Notes under the pieces: generated by a model
The model's input: the letters and a program-made list of their open reading frames with translations, nothing else
Databases searched by the model: none
What the model was told of the DNA's origin: nothing
NCBI GenBank assembly: GCA_936440205.1
Contig: OW387139.1
Span: 186,001 to 250,000 of the forward strand
From: Lepidonotus clava
Taxonomy: Eukaryota > Annelida > Polychaeta > Phyllodocida > Polynoidae
Length of the DNA stretch: 64,000 nt
Direction: 5' to 3'
Program-made: the position numbers and the translations under genes
In this document: piece by piece, positions 35,601 to 50,600 of the stretch
How positions within the stretch are numbered: position 1 is the first letter of the stretch
Layout: the number at the start of each line of letters is the position of its first letter

Positions 35601-38600
35601 AGACCCGATTTAACACTACGAGCCTATTTAAATAGGCAGCCTATTTAAATAGGGCCCGGACGGTCCCCCCTGGAAGGACAACCGTCGCTCGCATCGGACT
35701 TCTGAGCACAGCGTTGGACTCGTTGGGCCTTTTTACATCCTCCTGGCCTGTTCCGGGGCCGCTGAGAACCCCCTGGGGGCCGTCAGGGGCCCGAAACGCA
35801 GGCCCAGGTGAACTCAATCTAATAAAAGGGGCCCCCGTCGACCCTTGGAGAGCCCTGCAGGCCGGGGAAATCGACCAATCGGCAAACCGATTGTGCCCCC
35901 GAAAGTTTCAGGGCTTGGGGAAAATCATTCTAAGAGGAGAAGATTCAACTCAAATATTTTGGCAGACCCGATTTAACACTACGAGCCTATTTAAATAGGC
36001 AGCCTATTTAAATAGGGCCCGGACGGTCCCCCCTGGAAGGACAACCGTCGCTCGCATCGGACTTCTGAGCACAGCGTTGGACTCGTTGGGCCTTTTTACA
36101 TCCTCCTGGCCTGTTCCGGGGCCGCTGAGAACCCCCTGGGGGCCGTCAGGGGCCCGAAACGCAGGCCCAGGTGAACTCAATCTAATAAAAGGGGCCCCCG
36201 TCGACCCTTGGAGAGCCCTGCAGGCCGGGGAAATCGACCAATCGGCAAACCGATTGTGCCCCCGAAAGTTTCAGGGCTTGGGGAAAATCATTCTAAGAGG
36301 AGAAGATTCAACTCAAATATTTTGGCAGACCCGATTTAACACTACGAGCCTATTTAAATAGGCAGCCTATTTAAATAGGGCCCGGACGGTCCCCCCTGGA
36401 AGGACAACCGTCGCTCGCATCGGACTTCTGAGCACAGCGTTGGACTCGTTGGGCCTTTTTACATCCTCCTGGCCTGTTCCGGGGCCGCTGAGAACCCCCT
36501 GGGGGCCGTCAGGGGCCCGAAACGCAGGCCCAGGTGAACTCAATCTAATAAAAGGGGCCCCCGTCGACCCTTGGAGAGCCCTGCAGGCCGGGGAAATCGA
36601 CCAATCGGCAAACCGATTGTGCCCCCGAAAGTTTCAGGGCTTGGGGAAAATCATTCTAAGAGGAGAAGATTCAACTCAAATATTTTGGCAGACCCGATTT
36701 AACACTACGAGCCTATTTAAATAGGCAGCCTATTTAAATAGGGCCCGGACGGTCCCCCCTGGAAGGACAACCGTCGCTCGCATCGGACTTCTGAGCACAG
36801 CGTTGGACTCGTTGGGCCTTTTTACATCCTCCTGGCCTGTTCCGGGGCCGCTGAGAACCCCCTGGGGGCCGTCAGGGGCCCGAAACGCAGGCCCAGGTGA
36901 ACTCAATCTAATAAAAGGGGCCCCCGTCGACCCTTGGAGAGCCCTGCAGGCCGGGGAAATCGACCAATCGGCAAACCGATTGTGCCCCCGAAAGTTTCAG
37001 GGCTTGGGGAAAATCATTCTAAGAGGAGAAGATTCAACTCAAATATTTTGGCAGACCCGATTTAACACTACGAGCCTATTTAAATAGGCAGCCTATTTAA
37101 ATAGGGCCCGGACGGTCCCCCCTGGAAGGACAACCGTCGCTCGCATCGGACTTCTGAGCACAGCGTTGGACTCGTTGGGCCTTTTTACATCCTCCTGGCC
37201 TGTTCCGGGGCCGCTGAGAACCCCCTGGGGGCCGTCAGGGGCCCGAAACGCAGGCCCAGGTGAACTCAATCTAATAAAAGGGGCCCCCGTCGACCCTTGG
37301 AGAGCCCTGCAGGCCGGGGAAATCGACCAATCGGCAAACCGATTGTGCCCCCGAAAGTTTCAGGGCTTGGGGAAAATCATTCTAAGAGGAGAAGATTCAA
37401 CTCAAATATTTTGGCAGACCCGATTTAACACTACGAGCCTATTTAAATAGGCAGCCTATTTAAATAGGGCCCGGACGGTCCCCCCTGGAAGGACAACCGT
37501 CGCTCGCATCGGACTTCTGAGCACAGCGTTGGACTCGTTGGGCCTTTTTACATCCTCCTGGCCTGTTCCGGGGCCGCTGAGAACCCCCTGGGGGCCGTCA
37601 GGGGCCCGAAACGCAGGCCCAGGTGAACTCAATCTAATAAAAGGGGCCCCCGTCGACCCTTGGAGAGCCCTGCAGGCCGGGGAAATCGACCAATCGGCAA
37701 ACCGATTGTGCCCCCGAAAGTTTCAGGGCTTGGGGAAAATCATTCTAAGAGGAGAAGATTCAACTCAAATATTTTGGCAGACCCGATTTAACACTACGAG
37801 CCTATTTAAATAGGCAGCCTATTTAAATAGGGCCCGGACGGTCCCCCCTGGAAGGACAACCGTCGCTCGCATCGGACTTCTGAGCACAGCGTTGGACTCG
37901 TTGGGCCTTTTTACATCCTCCTGGCCTGTTCCGGGGCCGCTGAGAACCCCCTGGGGGCCGTCAGGGGCCCGAAACGCAGGCCCAGGTGAACTCAATCTAA
38001 TAAAAGGGGCCCCCGTCGACCCTTGGAGAGCCCTGCAGGCCGGGGAAATCGACCAATCGGCAAACCGATTGTGCCCCCGAAAGTTTCAGGGCTTGGGGAA
38101 AATCATTCTAAGAGGAGAAGATTCAACTCAAATATTTTGGCAGACCCGATTTAACACTACGAGCCTATTTAAATAGGCAGCCTATTTAAATAGGGCCCGG
38201 ACGGTCCCCCCTGGAAGGACAACCGTCGCTCGCATCGGACTTCTGAGCACAGCGTTGGACTCGTTGGGCCTTTTTACATCCTCCTGGCCTGTTCCGGGGC
38301 CGCTGAGAACCCCCTGGGGGCCGTCAGGGGCCCGAAACGCAGGCCCAGGTGAACTCAATCTAATAAAAGGGGCCCCCGTCGACCCTTGGAGAGCCCTGCA
38401 GGCCGGGGAAATCGACCAATCGGCAAACCGATTGTGCCCCCGAAAGTTTCAGGGCTTGGGGAAAATCATTCTAAGAGGAGAAGATTCAACTCAAATATTT
38501 TGGCAGACCCGATTTAACACTACGAGCCTATTTAAATAGGCAGCCTATTTAAATAGGGCCCGGACGGTCCCCCCTGGAAGGACAACCGTCGCTCGCATCG

Positions 38601-41600
38601 GACTTCTGAGCACAGCGTTGGACTCGTTGGGCCTTTTTACATCCTCCTGGCCTGTTCCGGGGCCGCTGAGAACCCCCTGGGGGCCGTCAGGGGCCCGAAA
38701 CGCAGGCCCAGGTGAACTCAATCTAATAAAAGGGGCCCCCGTCGACCCTTGGAGAGCCCTGCAGGCCGGGGAAATCGACCAATCGGCAAACCGATTGTGC
38801 CCCCGAAAGTTTCAGGGCTTGGGGAAAATCATTCTAAGAGGAGAAGATTCAACTCAAATATTTTGGCAGACCCGATTTAACACTACGAGCCTATTTAAAT
38901 AGGCAGCCTATTTAAATAGGGCCCGGACGGTCCCCCCTGGAAGGACAACCGTCGCTCGCATCGGACTTCTGAGCACAGCGTTGGACTCGTTGGGCCTTTT
39001 TACATCCTCCTGGCCTGTTCCGGGGCCGCTGAGAACCCCCTGGGGGCCGTCAGGGGCCCGAAACGCAGGCCCAGGTGAACTCAATCTAATAAAAGGGGCC
39101 CCCGTCGACCCTTGGAGAGCCCTGCAGGCCGGGGAAATCGACCAATCGGCAAACCGATTGTGCCCCCGAAAGTTTCAGGGCTTGGGGAAAATCATTCTAA
39201 GAGGAGAAGATTCAACTCAAATATTTTGGCAGACCCGATTTAACACTACGAGCCTATTTAAATAGGCAGCCTATTTAAATAGGGCCCGGACGGTCCCCCC
39301 TGGAAGGACAACCGTCGCTCGCATCGGACTTCTGAGCACAGCGTTGGACTCGTTGGGCCTTTTTACATCCTCCTGGCCTGTTCCGGGGCCGCTGAGAACC
39401 CCCTGGGGGCCGTCAGGGGCCCGAAACGCAGGCCCAGGTGAACTCAATCTAATAAAAGGGGCCCCCGTCGACCCTTGGAGAGCCCTGCAGGCCGGGGAAA
39501 TCGACCAATCGGCAAACCGATTGTGCCCCCGAAAGTTTCAGGGCTTGGGGAAAATCATTCTAAGAGGAGAAGATTCAACTCAAATATTTTGGCAGACCCG
39601 ATTTAACACTACGAGCCTATTTAAATAGGCAGCCTATTTAAATAGGGCCCGGACGGTCCCCCCTGGAAGGACAACCGTCGCTCGCATCGGACTTCTGAGC
39701 ACAGCGTTGGACTCGTTGGGCCTTTTTACATCCTCCTGGCCTGTTCCGGGGCCGCTGAGAACCCCCTGGGGGCCGTCAGGGGCCCGAAACGCAGGCCCAG
39801 GTGAACTCAATCTAATAAAAGGGGCCCCCGTCGACCCTTGGAGAGCCCTGCAGGCCGGGGAAATCGACCAATCGGCAAACCGATTGTGCCCCCGAAAGTT
39901 TCAGGGCTTGGGGAAAATCATTCTAAGAGGAGAAGATTCAACTCAAATATTTTGGCAGACCCGATTTAACACTACGAGCCTATTTAAATAGGCAGCCTAT
40001 TTAAATAGGGCCCGGACGGTCCCCCCTGGAAGGACAACCGTCGCTCGCATCGGACTTCTGAGCACAGCGTTGGACTCGTTGGGCCTTTTTACATCCTCCT
40101 GGCCTGTTCCGGGGCCGCTGAGAACCCCCTGGGGGCCGTCAGGGGCCCGAAACGCAGGCCCAGGTGAACTCAATCTAATAAAAGGGGCCCCCGTCGACCC
40201 TTGGAGAGCCCTGCAGGCCGGGGAAATCGACCAATCGGCAAACCGATTGTGCCCCCGAAAGTTTCAGGGCTTGGGGAAAATCATTCTAAGAGGAGAAGAT
40301 TCAACTCAAATATTTTGGCAGACCCGATTTAACACTACGAGCCTATTTAAATAGGCAGCCTATTTAAATAGGGCCCGGACGGTCCCCCCTGGAAGGACAA
40401 CCGTCGCTCGCATCGGACTTCTGAGCACAGCGTTGGACTCGTTGGGCCTTTTTACATCCTCCTGGCCTGTTCCGGGGCCGCTGAGAACCCCCTGGGGGCC
40501 GTCAGGGGCCCGAAACGCAGGCCCAGGTGAACTCAATCTAATAAAAGGGGCCCCCGTCGACCCTTGGAGAGCCCTGCAGGCCGGGGAAATCGACCAATCG
40601 GCAAACCGATTGTGCCCCCGAAAGTTTCAGGGCTTGGGGAAAATCATTCTAAGAGGAGAAGATTCAACTCAAATATTTTGGCAGACCCGATTTAACACTA
40701 CGAGCCTATTTAAATAGGCAGCCTATTTAAATAGGGCCCGGACGGTCCCCCCTGGAAGGACAACCGTCGCTCGCATCGGACTTCTGAGCACAGCGTTGGA
40801 CTCGTTGGGCCTTTTTACATCCTCCTGGCCTGTTCCGGGGCCGCTGAGAACCCCCTGGGGGCCGTCAGGGGCCCGAAACGCAGGCCCAGGTGAACTCAAT
40901 CTAATAAAAGGGGCCCCCGTCGACCCTTGGAGAGCCCTGCAGGCCGGGGAAATCGACCAATCGGCAAACCGATTGTGCCCCCGAAAGTTTCAGGGCTTGG
41001 GGAAAATCATTCTAAGAGGAGAAGATTCAACTCAAATATTTTGGCAGACCCGATTTAACACTACGAGCCTATTTAAATAGGCAGCCTATTTAAATAGGGC
41101 CCGGACGGTCCCCCCTGGAAGGACAACCGTCGCTCGCATCGGACTTCTGAGCACAGCGTTGGACTCGTTGGGCCTTTTTACATCCTCCTGGCCTGTTCCG
41201 GGGCCGCTGAGAACCCCCTGGGGGCCGTCAGGGGCCCGAAACGCAGGCCCAGGTGAACTCAATCTAATAAAAGGGGCCCCCGTCGACCCTTGGAGAGCCC
41301 TGCAGGCCGGGGAAATCGACCAATCGGCAAACCGATTGTGCCCCCGAAAGTTTCAGGGCTTGGGGAAAATCATTCTAAGAGGAGAAGATTCAACTCAAAT
41401 ATTTTGGCAGACCCGATTTAACACTACGAGCCTATTTAAATAGGCAGCCTATTTAAATAGGGCCCGGACGGTCCCCCCTGGAAGGACAACCGTCGCTCGC
41501 ATCGGACTTCTGAGCACAGCGTTGGACTCGTTGGGCCTTTTTACATCCTCCTGGCCTGTTCCGGGGCCGCTGAGAACCCCCTGGGGGCCGTCAGGGGCCC

Positions 41601-44600
41601 GAAACGCAGGCCCAGGTGAACTCAATCTAATAAAAGGGGCCCCCGTCGACCCTTGGAGAGCCCTGCAGGCCGGGGAAATCGACCAATCGGCAAACCGATT
41701 GTGCCCCCGAAAGTTTCAGGGCTTGGGGAAAATCATTCTAAGAGGAGAAGATTCAACTCAAATATTTTGGCAGACCCGATTTAACACTACGAGCCTATTT
41801 AAATAGGCAGCCTATTTAAATAGGGCCCGGACGGTCCCCCCTGGAAGGACAACCGTCGCTCGCTATCGGACTTCTGAGCACAGCGTTGGACTCGTTGGGC
41901 CTTTTTACATCCTCCTGGCCTGTTCCGGGGCCGCTGAGAACCCCCTGGGGGCCGTCAGGGGCCCGAAACGCAGGCCCAGGTGAACTCAATCTAATAAAAG
42001 GGGCCCCCGTCGACCCTTGGAGAGCCCTGCAGGCCGGGGAAATCGACCAATCGGCAAACCGATTGTGCCCCCGAAAGTTTCAGGGCTTGGGGAAAATCAT
42101 TCTAAGAGGAGAAGATTCAACTCAAATATTTTGGCAGACCCGATTTAACACTACGAGCCTATTTAAATAGGCAGCCTATTTAAATAGGGCCCGGACGGTC
42201 CCCCCTGGAAGGACAACCGTCGCTCGCATCGGACTTCTGAGCACAGCGTTGGACTCGTTGGGCCTTTTTACATCCTCCTGGCCTGTTCCGGGGCCGCTGA
42301 GAACCCCCTGGGGGCCGTCAGGGGCCCGAAACGCAGGCCCAGGTGAACTCAATCTAATAAAAGGGGCCCCCGTCGACCCTTGGAGAGCCCTGCAGGCCGG
42401 GGAAATCGACCAATCGGCAAACCGATTGTGCCCCCGAAAGTTTCAGGGCTTGGGGAAAATCATTCTAAGAGGAGAAGATTCAACTCAAATATTTTGGCAG
42501 ACCCGATTTAACACTACGAGCCTATTTAAATAGGCAGCCTATTTAAATAGGGCCCGGACGGTCCCCCCTGGAAGGACAACCGTCGCTCGCATCGGACTTC
42601 TGAGCACAGCGTTGGACTCGTTGGGCCTTTTTACATCCTCCTGGCCTGTTCCGGGGCCGCTGAGAACCCCCTGGGGGCCGTCAGGGGCCCGAAACGCAGG
42701 CCCAGGTGAACTCAATCTAATAAAAGGGGCCCCCGTCGACCCTTGGAGAGCCCTGCAGGCCGGGGAAATCGACCAATCGGCAAACCGATTGTGCCCCCGA
42801 AAGTTTCAGGGCTTGGGGAAAATCATTCTAAGAGGAGAAGATTCAACTCAAATATTTTGGCAGACCCGATTTAACACTACGAGCCTATTTAAATAGGCAG
42901 CCTATTTAAATAGGGCCCGGACGGTCCCCCCTGGAAGGACAACCGTCGCTCGCATCGGACTTCTGAGCACAGCGTTGGACTCGTTGGGCCTTTTTACATC
43001 CTCCTGGCCTGTTCCGGGGCCGCTGAGAACCCCCTGGGGGCCGTCAGGGGCCCGAAACGCAGGCCCAGGTGAACTCAATCTAATAAAAGGGGCCCCCGTC
43101 GACCCTTGGAGAGCCCTGCAGGCCGGGGAAATCGACCAATCGGCAAACCGATTGTGCCCCCGAAAGTTTCAGGGCTTGGGGAAAATCATTCTAAGAGGAG
43201 AAGATTCAACTCAAATATTTTGGCAGACCCGATTTAACACTACGAGCCTATTTAAATAGGCAGCCTATTTAAATAGGGCCCGGACGGTCCCCCCTGGAAG
43301 GACAACCGTCGCTCGCATCGGACTTCTGAGCACAGCGTTGGACTCGTTGGGCCTTTTTACATCCTCCTGGCCTGTTCCGGGGCCGCTGAGAACCCCCTGG
43401 GGGCCGTCAGGGGCCCGAAACGCAGGCCCAGGTGAACTCAATCTAATAAAAGGGGCCCCCGTCGACCCTTGGAGAGCCCTGCAGGCCGGGGAAATCGACC
43501 AATCGGCAAACCGATTGTGCCCCCGAAAGTTTCAGGGCTTGGGGAAAATCATTCTAAGAGGAGAAGATTCAACTCAAATATTTTGGCAGACCCGATTTAA
43601 CACTACGAGCCTATTTAAATAGGCAGCCTATTTAAATAGGGCCCGGACGGTCCCCCCTGGAAGGACAACCGTCGCTCGCATCGGACTTCTGAGCACAGCG
43701 TTGGACTCGTTGGGCCTTTTTACATCCTCCTGGCCTGTTCCGGGGCCGCTGAGAACCCCCTGGGGGCCGTCAGGGGCCCGAAACGCAGGCCCAGGTGAAC
43801 TCAATCTAATAAAAGGGGCCCCCGTCGACCCTTGGAGAGCCCTGCAGGCCGGGGAAATCGACCAATCGGCAAACCGATTGTGCCCCCGAAAGTTTCAGGG
43901 CTTGGGGAAAATCATTCTAAGAGGAGAAGATTCAACTCAAATATTTTGGCAGACCCGATTTAACACTACGAGCCTATTTAAATAGGCAGCCTATTTAAAT
44001 AGGGCCCGGACGGTCCCCCCTGGAAGGACAACCGTCGCTCGCATCGGACTTCTGAGCACAGCGTTGGACTCGTTGGGCCTTTTTACATCCTCCTGGCCTG
44101 TTCCGGGGCCGCTGAGAACCCCCTGGGGGCCGTCAGGGGCCCGAAACGCAGGCCCAGGTGAACTCAATCTAATAAAAGGGGCCCCCGTCGACCCTTGGAG
44201 AGCCCTGCAGGCCGGGGAAATCGACCAATCGGCAAACCGATTGTGCCCCCGAAAGTTTCAGGGCTTGGGGAAAATCATTCTAAGAGGAGAAGATTCAACT
44301 CAAATATTTTGGCAGACCCGATTTAACACTACGAGCCTATTTAAATAGGCAGCCTATTTAAATAGGGCCCGGACGGTCCCCCCTGGAAGGACAACCGTCG
44401 CTCGCATCGGACTTCTGAGCACAGCGTTGGACTCGTTGGGCCTTTTTACATCCTCCTGGCCTGTTCCGGGGCCGCTGAGAACCCCCTGGGGGCCGTCAGG
44501 GGCCCGAAACGCAGGCCCAGGTGAACTCAATCTAATAAAAGGGGCCCCCGTCGACCCTTGGAGAGCCCTGCAGGCCGGGGAAATCGACCAATCGGCAAAC

Positions 44601-47600
44601 CGATTGTGCCCCCGAAAGTTTCAGGGCTTGGGGAAAATCATTCTAAGAGGAGAAGATTCAACTCAAATATTTTGGCAGACCCGATTTAACACTACGAGCC
44701 TATTTAAATAGGCAGCCTATTTAAATAGGGCCCGGACGGTCCCCCCTGGAAGGACAACCGTCGCTCGCATCGGACTTCTGAGCACAGCGTTGGACTCGTT
44801 GGGCCTTTTTACATCCTCCTGGCCTGTTCCGGGGCCGCTGAGAACCCCCTGGGGGCCGTCAGGGGCCCGAAACGCAGGCCCAGGTGAACTCAATCTAATA
44901 AAAGGGGCCCCCGTCGACCCTTGGAGAGCCCTGCAGGCCGGGGAAATCGACCAATCGGCAAACCGATTGTGCCCCCGAAAGTTTCAGGGCTTGGGGAAAA
45001 TCATTCTAAGAGGAGAAGATTCAACTCAAATATTTTGGCAGACCCGATTTAACACTACGAGCCTATTTAAATAGGCAGCCTATTTAAATAGGGCCCGGAC
45101 GGTCCCCCCTGGAAGGACAACCGTCGCTCGCATCGGACTTCTGAGCACAGCGTTGGACTCGTTGGGCCTTTTTACATCCTCCTGGCCTGTTCCGGGGCCG
45201 CTGAGAACCCCCTGGGGGCCGTCAGGGGCCCGAAACGCAGGCCCAGGTGAACTCAATCTAATAAAAGGGGCCCCCGTCGACCCTTGGAGAGCCCTGCAGG
45301 CCGGGGAAATCGACCAATCGGCAAACCGATTGTGCCCCCGAAAGTTTCAGGGCTTGGGGAAAATCATTCTAAGAGGAGAAGATTCAACTCAAATATTTTG
45401 GCAGACCCGATTTAACACTACGAGCCTATTTAAATAGGCAGCCTATTTAAATAGGGCCCGGACGGTCCCCCCTGGAAGGACAACCGTCGCTCGCATCGGA
45501 CTTCTGAGCACAGCGTTGGACTCGTTGGGCCTTTTTACATCCTCCTGGCCTGTTCCGGGGCCGCTGAGAACCCCCTGGGGGCCGTCAGGGGCCCGAAACG
45601 CAGGCCCAGGTGAACTCAATCTAATAAAAGGGGCCCCCGTCGACCCTTGGAGAGCCCTGCAGGCCGGGGAAATCGACCAATCGGCAAACCGATTGTGCCC
45701 CCGAAAGTTTCAGGGCTTGGGGAAAATCATTCTAAGAGGAGAAGATTCAACTCAAATATTTTGGCAGACCCGATTTAACACTACGAGCCTATTTAAATAG
45801 GCAGCCTATTTAAATAGGGCCCGGACGGTCCCCCCTGGAAGGACAACCGTCGCTCGCATCGGACTTCTGAGCACAGCGTTGGACTCGTTGGGCCTTTTTA
45901 CATCCTCCTGGCCTGTTCCGGGGCCGCTGAGAACCCCCTGGGGGCCGTCAGGGGCCCGAAACGCAGGCCCAGGTGAACTCAATCTAATAAAAGGGGCCCC
46001 CGTCGACCCTTGGAGAGCCCTGCAGGCCGGGGAAATCGACCAATCGGCAAACCGATTGTGCCCCCGAAAGTTTCAGGGCTTGGGGAAAATCATTCTAAGA
46101 GGAGAAGATTCAACTCAAATATTTTGGCAGACCCGATTTAACACTACGAGCCTATTTAAATAGGCAGCCTATTTAAATAGGGCCCGGACGGTCCCCCCTG
46201 GAAGGACAACCGTCGCTCGCATCGGACTTCTGAGCACAGCGTTGGACTCGTTGGGCCTTTTTACATCCTCCTGGCCTGTTCCGGGGCCGCTGAGAACCCC
46301 CTGGGGGCCGTCAGGGGCCCGAAACGCAGGCCCAGGTGAACTCAATCTAATAAAAGGGGCCCCCGTCGACCCTTGGAGAGCCCTGCAGGCCGGGGAAATC
46401 GACCAATCGGCAAACCGATTGTGCCCCCGAAAGTTTCAGGGCTTGGGGAAAATCATTCTAAGAGGAGAAGATTCAACTCAAATATTTTGGCAGACCCGAT
46501 TTAACACTACGAGCCTATTTAAATAGGCAGCCTATTTAAATAGGGCCCGGACGGTCCCCCCTGGAAGGACAACCGTCGCTCGCATCGGACTTCTGAGCAC
46601 AGCGTTGGACTCGTTGGGCCTTTTTACATCCTCCTGGCCTGTTCCGGGGCCGCTGAGAACCCCCTGGGGGCCGTCAGGGGCCCGAAACGCAGGCCCAGGT
46701 GAACTCAATCTAATAAAAGGGGCCCCCGTCGACCCTTGGAGAGCCCTGCAGGCCGGGGAAATCGACCAATCGGCAAACCGATTGTGCCCCCGAAAGTTTC
46801 AGGGCTTGGGGAAAATCATTCTAAGAGGAGAAGATTCAACTCAAATATTTTGGCAGACCCGATTTAACACTACGAGCCTATTTAAATAGGCAGCCTATTT
46901 AAATAGGGCCCGGACGGTCCCCCCTGGAAGGACAACCGTCGCTCGCATCGGACTTCTGAGCACAGCGTTGGACTCGTTGGGCCTTTTTACATCCTCCTGG
47001 CCTGTTCCGGGGCCGCTGAGAACCCCCTGGGGGCCGTCAGGGGCCCGAAACGCAGGCCCAGGTGAACTCAATCTAATAAAAGGGGCCCCCGTCGACCCTT
47101 GGAGAGCCCTGCAGGCCGGGGAAATCGACCAATCGGCAAACCGATTGTGCCCCCGAAAGTTTCAGGGCTTGGGGAAAATCATTCTAAGAGGAGAAGATTC
47201 AACTCAAATATTTTGGCAGACCCGATTTAACACTACGAGCCTATTTAAATAGGCAGCCTATTTAAATAGGGCCCGGACGGTCCCCCCTGGAAGGACAACC
47301 GTCGCTCGCATCGGACTTCTGAGCACAGCGTTGGACTCGTTGGGCCTTTTTACATCCTCCTGGCCTGTTCCGGGGCCGCTGAGAACCCCCTGGGGGCCGT
47401 CAGGGGCCCGAAACGCAGGCCCAGGTGAACTCAATCTAATAAAAGGGGCCCCCGTCGACCCTTGGAGAGCCCTGCAGGCCGGGGAAATCGACCAATCGGC
47501 AAACCGATTGTGCCCCCGAAAGTTTCAGGGCTTGGGGAAAATCATTCTAAGAGGAGAAGATTCAACTCAAATATTTTGGCAGACCCGATTTAACACTACG

Positions 47601-50600
47601 AGCCTATTTAAATAGGCAGCCTATTTAAATAGGGCCCGGACGGTCCCCCCTGGAAGGACAACCGTCGCTCGCATCGGACTTCTGAGCACAGCGTTGGACT
47701 CGTTGGGCCTTTTTACATCCTCCTGGCCTGTTCCGGGGCCGCTGAGAACCCCCTGGGGGCCGTCAGGGGCCCGAAACGCAGGCCCAGGTGAACTCAATCT
47801 AATAAAAGGGGCCCCCGTCGACCCTTGGAGAGCCCTGCAGGCCGGGGAAATCGACCAATCGGCAAACCGATTGTGCCCCCGAAAGTTTCAGGGCTTGGGG
47901 AAAATCATTCTAAGAGGAGAAGATTCAACTCAAATATTTTGGCAGACCCGATTTAACACTACGAGCCTATTTAAATAGGCAGCCTATTTAAATAGGGCCC
48001 GGACGGTCCCCCCTGGAAGGACAACCGTCGCTCGCATCGGACTTCTGAGCACAGCGTTGGACTCGTTGGGCCTTTTTACATCCTCCTGGCCTGTTCCGGG
48101 GCCGCTGAGAACCCCCTGGGGGCCGTCAGGGGCCCGAAACGCAGGCCCAGGTGAACTCAATCTAATAAAAGGGGCCCCCGTCGACCCTTGGAGAGCCCTG
48201 CAGGCCGGGGAAATCGACCACTCGGCAAACCGATTGTGCCCCCGAAAGTTTCAGGGCTTGGGGAAAATCATTCTAAGAGGAGAAGATTCAACTCAAATAT
48301 TTTGGCAGACCCGATTTAACACTACGAGCCTATTTAAATAGGCAGCCTATTTAAATAGGGCCCGGACGGTCCCCCCTGGAAGGACAACCGTCGCTCGCAT
48401 CGGACTTCTGAGCACAGCGTTGGACTCGTTGGGCCTTTTTACATCCTCCTGGCCTGTTCCGGGGCCGCTGAGAACCCCCTGGGGGCCGTCAGGGGCCCGA
48501 AACGCAGGCCCAGGTGAACTCAATCTAATAAAAGGGGCCCCCGTCGACCCTTGGAGAGCCCTGCAGGCCGGGGAAATCGACCAATCGGCAAACCGATTGT
48601 GCCCCCGAAAGTTTCAGGGCTTGGGGAAAATCATTCTAAGAGGAGAAGATTCAACTCAAATATTTTGGCAGACCCGATTTAACACTACGAGCCTATTTAA
48701 ATAGGCAGCCTATTTAAATAGGGCCCGGACGGTCCCCCCCTGGAAGGACAACCGTCGCTCGCATCGGACTTCTGAGCACAGCGTTGGACTCGTTGGGCCT
48801 TTTTACATCCTCCTGGCCTGTTCCGGGGCCGCTGAGAACCCCCTGGGGGCCGTCAGGGGCCCGAAACGCAGGCCCAGGTGAACTCAATCTAATAAAAGGG
48901 GCCCCCGTCGACCCTTGGAGAGCCCTGCAGGCCGGGGAAATCGACCAATCGGCAAACCGATTGTGCCCCCGAAAGTTTCAGGGCTTGGGGAAAATCATTC
49001 TAAGAGGAGAAGATTCAACTCAAATATTTTGGCAGACCCGATTTAACACTACGAGCCTATTTAAATAGGCAGCCTATTTAAATAGGGCCCGGACGGTCCC
49101 CCCTGGAAGGACAACCGTCGCTCGCATCGGACTTCTGAGCACAGCGTTGGACTCGTTGGGCCTTTTTACATCCTCCTGGCCTGTTCCGGGGCCGCTGAGA
49201 ACCCCCTGGGGGCCGTCAGGGGCCCGAAACGCAGGCCCAGGTGAACTCAATCTAATAAAAGGGGCCCCCGTCGACCCTTGGAGAGCCCTGCAGGCCGGGG
49301 AAATCGACCAATCGGCAAACCGATTGTGCCCCCGAAAGTTTCAGGGCTTGGGGAAAATCATTCTAAGAGGAGAAGATTCAACTCAAATATTTTGGCAGAC
49401 CCGATTTAACACTACGAGCCTATTTAAATAGGCAGCCTATTTAAATAGGGCCCGGACGGTCCCCCCTGGAAGGACAACCGTCGCTCGCATCGGACTTCTG
49501 AGCACAGCGTTGGACTCGTTGGGCCTTTTTACATCCTCCTGGCCTGTTCCGGGGCCGCTGAGAACCCCCTGGGGGCCGTCAGGGGCCCGAAACGCAGGCC
49601 CAGGTGAACTCAATCTAATAAAAGGGGCCCCCGTCGACCCTTGGAGAGCCCTGCAGGCCGGGGAAATCGACCAATCGGCAAACCGATTGTGCCCCCGAAA
49701 GTTTCAGGGCTTGGGGAAAATCATTCTAAGAGGAGAAGATTCAACTCAAATATTTTGGCAGACCCGATTTAACACTACGAGCCTATTTAAATAGGCAGCC
49801 TATTTAAATAGGGCCCGGACGGTCCCCCCTGGAAGGACAACCGTCGCTCGCATCGGACTTCTGAGCACAGCGTTGGACTCGTTGGGCCTTTTTACATCCT
49901 CCTGGCCTGTTCCGGGGCCGCTGAGAACCCCCTGGGGGCCGTCAGGGGCCCGAAACGCAGGCCCAGGTGAACTCAATCTAATAAAAGGGGCCCCCGTCGA
50001 CCCTTGGAGAGCCCTGCAGGCCGGGGAAATCGACCAATCGGCAAACCGATTGTGCCCCCGAAAGTTTCAGGGCTTGGGGAAAATCATTCTAAGAGGAGAA
50101 GATTCAACTCAAATATTTTGGCAGACCCGATTTAACACTACGAGCCTATTTAAATAGGCAGCCTATTTAAATAGGGCCCGGACGGTCCCCCCTGGAAGGA
50201 CAACCGTCGCTCGCATCGGACTTCTGAGCACAGCGTTGGACTCGTTGGGCCTTTTTACATCCTCCTGGCCTGTTCCGGGGCCGCTGAGAACCCCCTGGGG
50301 GCCGTCAGGGGCCCGAAACGCAGGCCCAGGTGAACTCAATCTAATAAAAGGGGCCCCCGTCGACCCTTGGAGAGCCCTGCAGGCCGGGGAAATCGACCAA
50401 TCGGCAAACCGATTGTGCCCCCGAAAGTTTCAGGGCTTGGGGAAAATCATTCTAAGAGGAGAAGATTCAACTCAAATATTTTGGCAGACCCGATTTAACA
50501 CTACGAGCCTATTTAAATAGGCAGCCTATTTAAATAGGGCCCGGACGGTCCCCCCTGGAAGGACAACCGTCGCTCGCATCGGACTTCTGAGCACAGCGTT